Shown one piece after another: positions 60,569-64,000 of a stretch of DNA of 64,000 nucleotides. The first letter of the stretch is position 1; each line of letters starts with the position of its first letter. A program made the translations under genes and the position numbers. The stretch covers positions 1 through 64,000 of IMG/VR virus record IMGVR_UViG_3300012920_000029, one strand, 5' to 3'. The DNA is from a virus. Below the pieces are notes generated by a model that saw only the letters and a list, made by a program, of their open reading frames with translations, had not been told where the DNA came from and ran no database searches.

Positions 60569-63500
60569 ATGTCAAAGAATACAAGATTTCTTTATACCAC
60601 TCCTGAAGAAAAGCAAAAGCAGCTACGGCTCAAAACACTAGAAGGGGTTAAGAGCTTATTTCCTATTATAGGTACACACCACACCATAGAAGCTGACAAT
60701 TTTGAAGTACAGGAAAAAGGAGTTACGTATGCGGATCATAAAAAAGCTCTTTTTAAAGGGGGCTCTATATATGAGCCCATTAAAGCTAGAGTAACTATTA
60801 AAGACAAAGAAGGTAATGTAGTCTCCAAAAGAAATAAGCACACTATAATGCACTTACCTAGAGTTACTCACCATAATACTTTTGTAGTAAGAGGTAACGA
60901 GTATGCTCTAAAGCATCAACTTAGGACTAAGCCTGGAGTTTACACACGTAAGAGAGGTAGTGAGGAGTTGGAGTCTAGCTTTAACTTAGCTAAAGGAGCT
61001 AACTTCAGATTGAGTTTGAACCCTAACAAAGGGGGCCTTCAAATGGAATATGGAAGTTCTAAGATTCCCATGTACCCTATACTAAAAGAGATGGGTGTAA
61101 CTGATAGTGATATGTCTAAGTATTGGGGACAAGACTTAGTTAATCGTAATAAAGATCTGTATAAAAAGTCTTCTGAATCCGCAGTTAATAAACTATTCTC
61201 TAAAATAGTGCCTAAAGCAGAGCAGGCTTTAGCTTCTAATAGTACTGAAAAAGCTCAAGCAATTATGAGAGCCTACGACAACACTATATTAGATGAGGAG
61301 ACCACCCGGGCCACTCTAAAAAAGGGGTTCTCAAAAGTAACTCCCGAAGCTCTACTAGTAGCAAGTAAAAAACTTGTTTCTGTATACAAAGGGGATGAGG
61401 AAGAGGATTCTAGGGATAGTCTTCAATTTCAAAAGGTCGTAGGTCCTGAGGACATATTTAAGGAGAGGTTGGAGCTAAAAGCTAGGGAACTTAAATGGAA
61501 AATAAAAAATAAGTTGGATTTAAGCCCTTCAGTAAGTGTCGCTAAGGTTATGCCTAGCACTAGTACTAATGGGGAGCTAAAAAAGTTTTTAAGTACTGCG
61601 CAACTAGCTAGCTTACCTTCTCAAATTAATCCTGTAGAAATGTTAGATAGTGCTTTAGCCGTTACAAGGTTAGGAGAGGGTGGTATATCAAGTGATAGGG
61701 CTGTACCTGCTTCTGCAAGGAAGCTTCATTCTTCTATGCTTGGTATAATAGATCCTTTCAGAACACCGGAATCTGGTAACGTAGGTATCGATCAAAGATT
61801 TACCTTTGGAGCTAAACGAGACGATGACGGAAATCTATACGCTTCTTTAAAAGATGCTAAATCAAATAAATCTGTAGATGTATCCGCTACAGAAATGGGT
61901 ACTAAGGTAATAGCGTTTCCAAATCAAGATTTAAAGTCTGGCCGAGTAGACGCTATGGTTAGAGGTAAAGTAGGGAAGGTTAAACCTAGCGAAGTAGATT
62001 ATTACATAGATAAAGCTCCCAAAATGTATACATTAAATACTAACTTAGTACCTCTATTAGATAGCACACAAGGTAATAGGGTTATAATGGGTTCTAAAAT
62101 GGTAGGACAAGCTATGCCTTTAGTAGATAGGGAAAAACCTCTGGTTATGAGTTCCTTTGACGATAAGTCTGATACTGAAGAAGATTCATTAGAAAGAATA
62201 ATAGGACAAGCCACTACTAGAGGTGTACGCTCTTTAGGAAAGGGTAAAGTAACAGAAGTCACTAAAGATTATATAAAAGTTAAGTACTCAGATAAATCTA
62301 AAGGTGAGCAGACTTATGAAATACCTCATGATATGCCTTTAGCTTCTAAAACTTTTTTAGATGGTGTAGCCAAAGTAAAGGTAGGGGACTCTGTAGAAGA
62401 GGGTACTACTCTAATGGATACTAATTTTACAAAAGACGGTACTTTAGCTCTAGGTAGGAATTTAAAAGTAGGGTATCTGGCTTATCATGGATTAAACTCT
62501 AACGATGCCGTAGTTATGAGTAAAGGAGCTACTGAGAAAATGGCTTCTATAAATATGACTAAGTACGTTATTGAAGAAGATAGAGACACAGTTATAGATA
62601 AAAACAAGCACTCAGCTAACTTTCCTAGAATATTTACAAAGGACCAATATTCTAAACTTAGTAAAGGTGTTGTACAGGTAGGTCAAAAACTTCGCCAAGG
62701 AGATCCTATAGCAGCCGTATTAAGAAAAAAAACTCCCAGTATGGAAAATCAGATATTAGGAAAAGTACACAAATCACTAAGACAAGAGTACTCAGATAAT
62801 AGTGATGTATGGGACAAGTCTTCAGAAGGCGAGGTAGTAGCTGTAGAAAAAGAGGGTAAAAGAACTACAGTAGTGGTTAAGAGTGTTGAGAAACTTAAAA
62901 TAGGGGACAAAGTTAGTAATAGGTATGGAGGTAAGGGTGTTATCAGTAAGATAGTAGATGATTCTGACATGGTACAAGACGAGTCTGGAAAACCCATAGA
63001 TATACTATGGAGTTCTCTAGGTGTAGTTAGCCGTATTAACCCCTCTCAAGTAATTGAAACTGCAGCTGCCAAAGTTGCTGAGAAAACAGGCAAACCCATA
63101 GCTATATCTTCTTTTAAAAAGCGTAATAATGTAGAGTGGGTACGAGGACTAATGAAAAAGCATGGTGTGAAAGATAAAGAAACTGTGTATGACCCTATTA
63201 CAGGTAAGAAAATACCTAATATAATGGTAGGTCCCCAGTACACTTATAAGCTATTCAAAAGTTCAGATACTAACTACGCTGCTAGAGGCTTAAATGGGGG
63301 GTACGATATAAATGAGCTTCCTAGTAAAGGAGGGGTTACAGGTGCTAAAGGCACTGGTATTATGGAGATAAATGGTTTACTAGCGCATGATGCTAGAGAT
63401 ATTCTTAAAGAGAATGCTACCATCAAAGGTACTCGTAACACTGAGTTTTGGAGAGCCTTCCAGCTTGGGAGACCTTTACCTCCTCCCAAATCTAGTTTTG

Positions 63501-64000
63501 CTTTTGATAAGTTTAAAGGTATGTTGGCAGGTGCTGGTTTAAAATTTAAAAAAGAGGGTAACCACATGTCTATGGCTCCTCTTACAGATTCTGAAGTTAG
63601 GGCCATGTCTAATGGAGAGATTAAAAATGGTAGGATGGTGCTAGCTAAGAATTTAAAAAGTGAGGCGGGAGGTCTTTTTGATTTAGGTAAAACAGGCGGA
63701 ATAGTAGGAACTAAGTGGACTCATATTGAGCTGCCCGAGCCAGTAGTTAATCCTTTATTTAAAGATGCTAGTAGGCGGTTGCTAGGTATGACCGAGAAGG
63801 AGTTGGATGAAACTACCTTTACAAAGGGTGGGGAATACATTAAGAAAGAGCTAGATAATTTAGACTTAGATTCTAAGCTTTCTAGCCTAAAAGAATCTAT
63901 AAGTGCAGCTAAAGGAGCTGATAAAGATAATAAGTATAAGCAGATAAAAGCTATTAACGCTCTAAAAGCCAATGGTATGAAAGCCGGGGAAGCTTATACT
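60569..64000 (+). CDS. RNA polymerase beta-beta-prime fusion (3' end outside window)
   Basis: 1144 codons without a stop to the window edge. Beta signatures: TRLGEGGISSDRAV (about 369-382) and DPFRTPESGNVGIDQRF, like the bacterial LGPGGLTRERA ... CPIETPEGPNIGL; GNRVIMGSKMVGQAMPL (about 509-525); NSNDAVVMSKG (about 644); KIGDKVSNRYGGKGVISKI and LGVVSRINPSQVIET (about 777-825); GTGIMEINGL (about 930). Then beta-prime N-terminal features with no stop between: LTDSEVRAMSNGEIK, SEAGGLFDLGKTGG and TKWTHIELPEPVVNP (about 1005-1055). The zinc cysteines usual between these last two are absent. The NADFDGD catalytic motif should lie beyond the window. Phage-coded transcription is the expected role. Confidence 0.85.
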   Translation, partial: MSKNTRFLYTTPEEKQKQLRLKTLEGVKSLFPIIGTHHTIEADNFEVQEKGVTYADHKKALFKGGSIYEPIKARVTIKDKEGNVVSKRNKHTIMHLPRVTHHNTFVVRGNEYALKHQLRTKPGVYTRKRGSEELESSFNLAKGANFRLSLNPNKGGLQMEYGSSKIPMYPILKEMGVTDSDMSKYWGQDLVNRNKDLYKKSSESAVNKLFSKIVPKAEQALASNSTEKAQAIMRAYDNTILDEETTRATLKKGFSKVTPEALLVASKKLVSVYKGDEEEDSRDSLQFQKVVGPEDIFKERLELKARELKWKIKNKLDLSPSVSVAKVMPSTSTNGELKKFLSTAQLASLPSQINPVEMLDSALAVTRLGEGGISSDRAVPASARKLHSSMLGIIDPFRTPESGNVGIDQRFTFGAKRDDDGNLYASLKDAKSNKSVDVSATEMGTKVIAFPNQDLKSGRVDAMVRGKVGKVKPSEVDYYIDKAPKMYTLNTNLVPLLDSTQGNRVIMGSKMVGQAMPLVDREKPLVMSSFDDKSDTEEDSLERIIGQATTRGVRSLGKGKVTEVTKDYIKVKYSDKSKGEQTYEIPHDMPLASKTFLDGVAKVKVGDSVEEGTTLMDTNFTKDGTLALGRNLKVGYLAYHGLNSNDAVVMSKGATEKMASINMTKYVIEEDRDTVIDKNKHSANFPRIFTKDQYSKLSKGVVQVGQKLRQGDPIAAVLRKKTPSMENQILGKVHKSLRQEYSDNSDVWDKSSEGEVVAVEKEGKRTTVVVKSVEKLKIGDKVSNRYGGKGVISKIVDDSDMVQDESGKPIDILWSSLGVVSRINPSQVIETAAAKVAEKTGKPIAISSFKKRNNVEWVRGLMKKHGVKDKETVYDPITGKKIPNIMVGPQYTYKLFKSSDTNYAARGLNGGYDINELPSKGGVTGAKGTGIMEINGLLAHDARDILKENATIKGTRNTEFWRAFQLGRPLPPPKSSFAFDKFKGMLAGAGLKFKKEGNHMSMAPLTDSEVRAMSNGEIKNGRMVLAKNLKSEAGGLFDLGKTGGIVGTKWTHIELPEPVVNPLFKDASRRLLGMTEKELDETTFTKGGEYIKKELDNLDLDSKLSSLKESISAAKGADKDNKYKQIKAINALKANGMKAGEAYT

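Noticed and set aside
1-64000. Insertion sequences, integrase or prophage attachment sites
   Set aside because: No transposase or integrase motif and no long flanking direct repeats could be seen.

Overview
The window is a 64 kb piece of the genome of a large tailed phage with a myovirus-like baseplate. It is AT-rich and densely packed. Most genes touch or overlap by 1-26 nt, most starts have an AGGA/GGAG-type ribosome binding site, and no bacterial chromosomal genes or insertion sequences are visible. The host cannot be told from the sequence. The major capsid protein, capsid protease, tail sheath and tube genes are not recognisable here, so the genome extends well beyond the window. Ordinary stop codons (TAA, TAG, TGA) are all in use.

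Layout: 1-9743 (+) holds small basic proteins, a tail-fibre-like protein, a 1502-aa putative internal virion protein and a virion-type metallopeptidase. 9943-30542 (+, with two small minus-strand islands) is the tail/baseplate block: tail-assembly chaperones with a -1 frameshift, tape measure, hub-like protein, a sigma factor, gp25-like and baseplate-J-like wedge proteins, and fibres. 30517-38305 (-) is a compact operon with a reverse transcriptase that has an unusual YSDN active site, four proteins of unknown function, and a metallopeptidase/VWA protein. 38318-42874 carries two unknown plus-strand genes, a MoxR-like ATPase (the usual partner of VWA proteins) and the large terminase. 42875-43751 has no genes. 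It is filled by a tandem array of six homologous structured RNA units plus a seventh, unrelated folded unit. 43752-56398 (-) is the replication block: UDG-polymerase fusion, primase-helicase, two Cas4/RecB-like nucleases, SSB-like protein, ParB-like protein and SNF2-like helicase, with a second sigma factor on the opposite strand. 56478-64000 has the portal, small proteins, an Ala/Lys/Glu-rich protein, and the first 1144 codons of an RNA polymerase in which beta runs directly into beta-prime.

How it fits together: a phage-coded multi-subunit-type RNA polymerase plus two sigma factors suggests the phage runs part of its own transcription programme. A similar AT-rich element (core TACTTATACCAC or close variants) lies in both divergent spacers before the portal and polymerase genes and at the edge of the RNA array. 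Four head-to-head gene pairs have start codons only 0-12 nt apart with nested ribosome binding sites. The most notable points are the RNA array, the beta-beta-prime fusion, the RT operon and the frameshifted tail chaperone.
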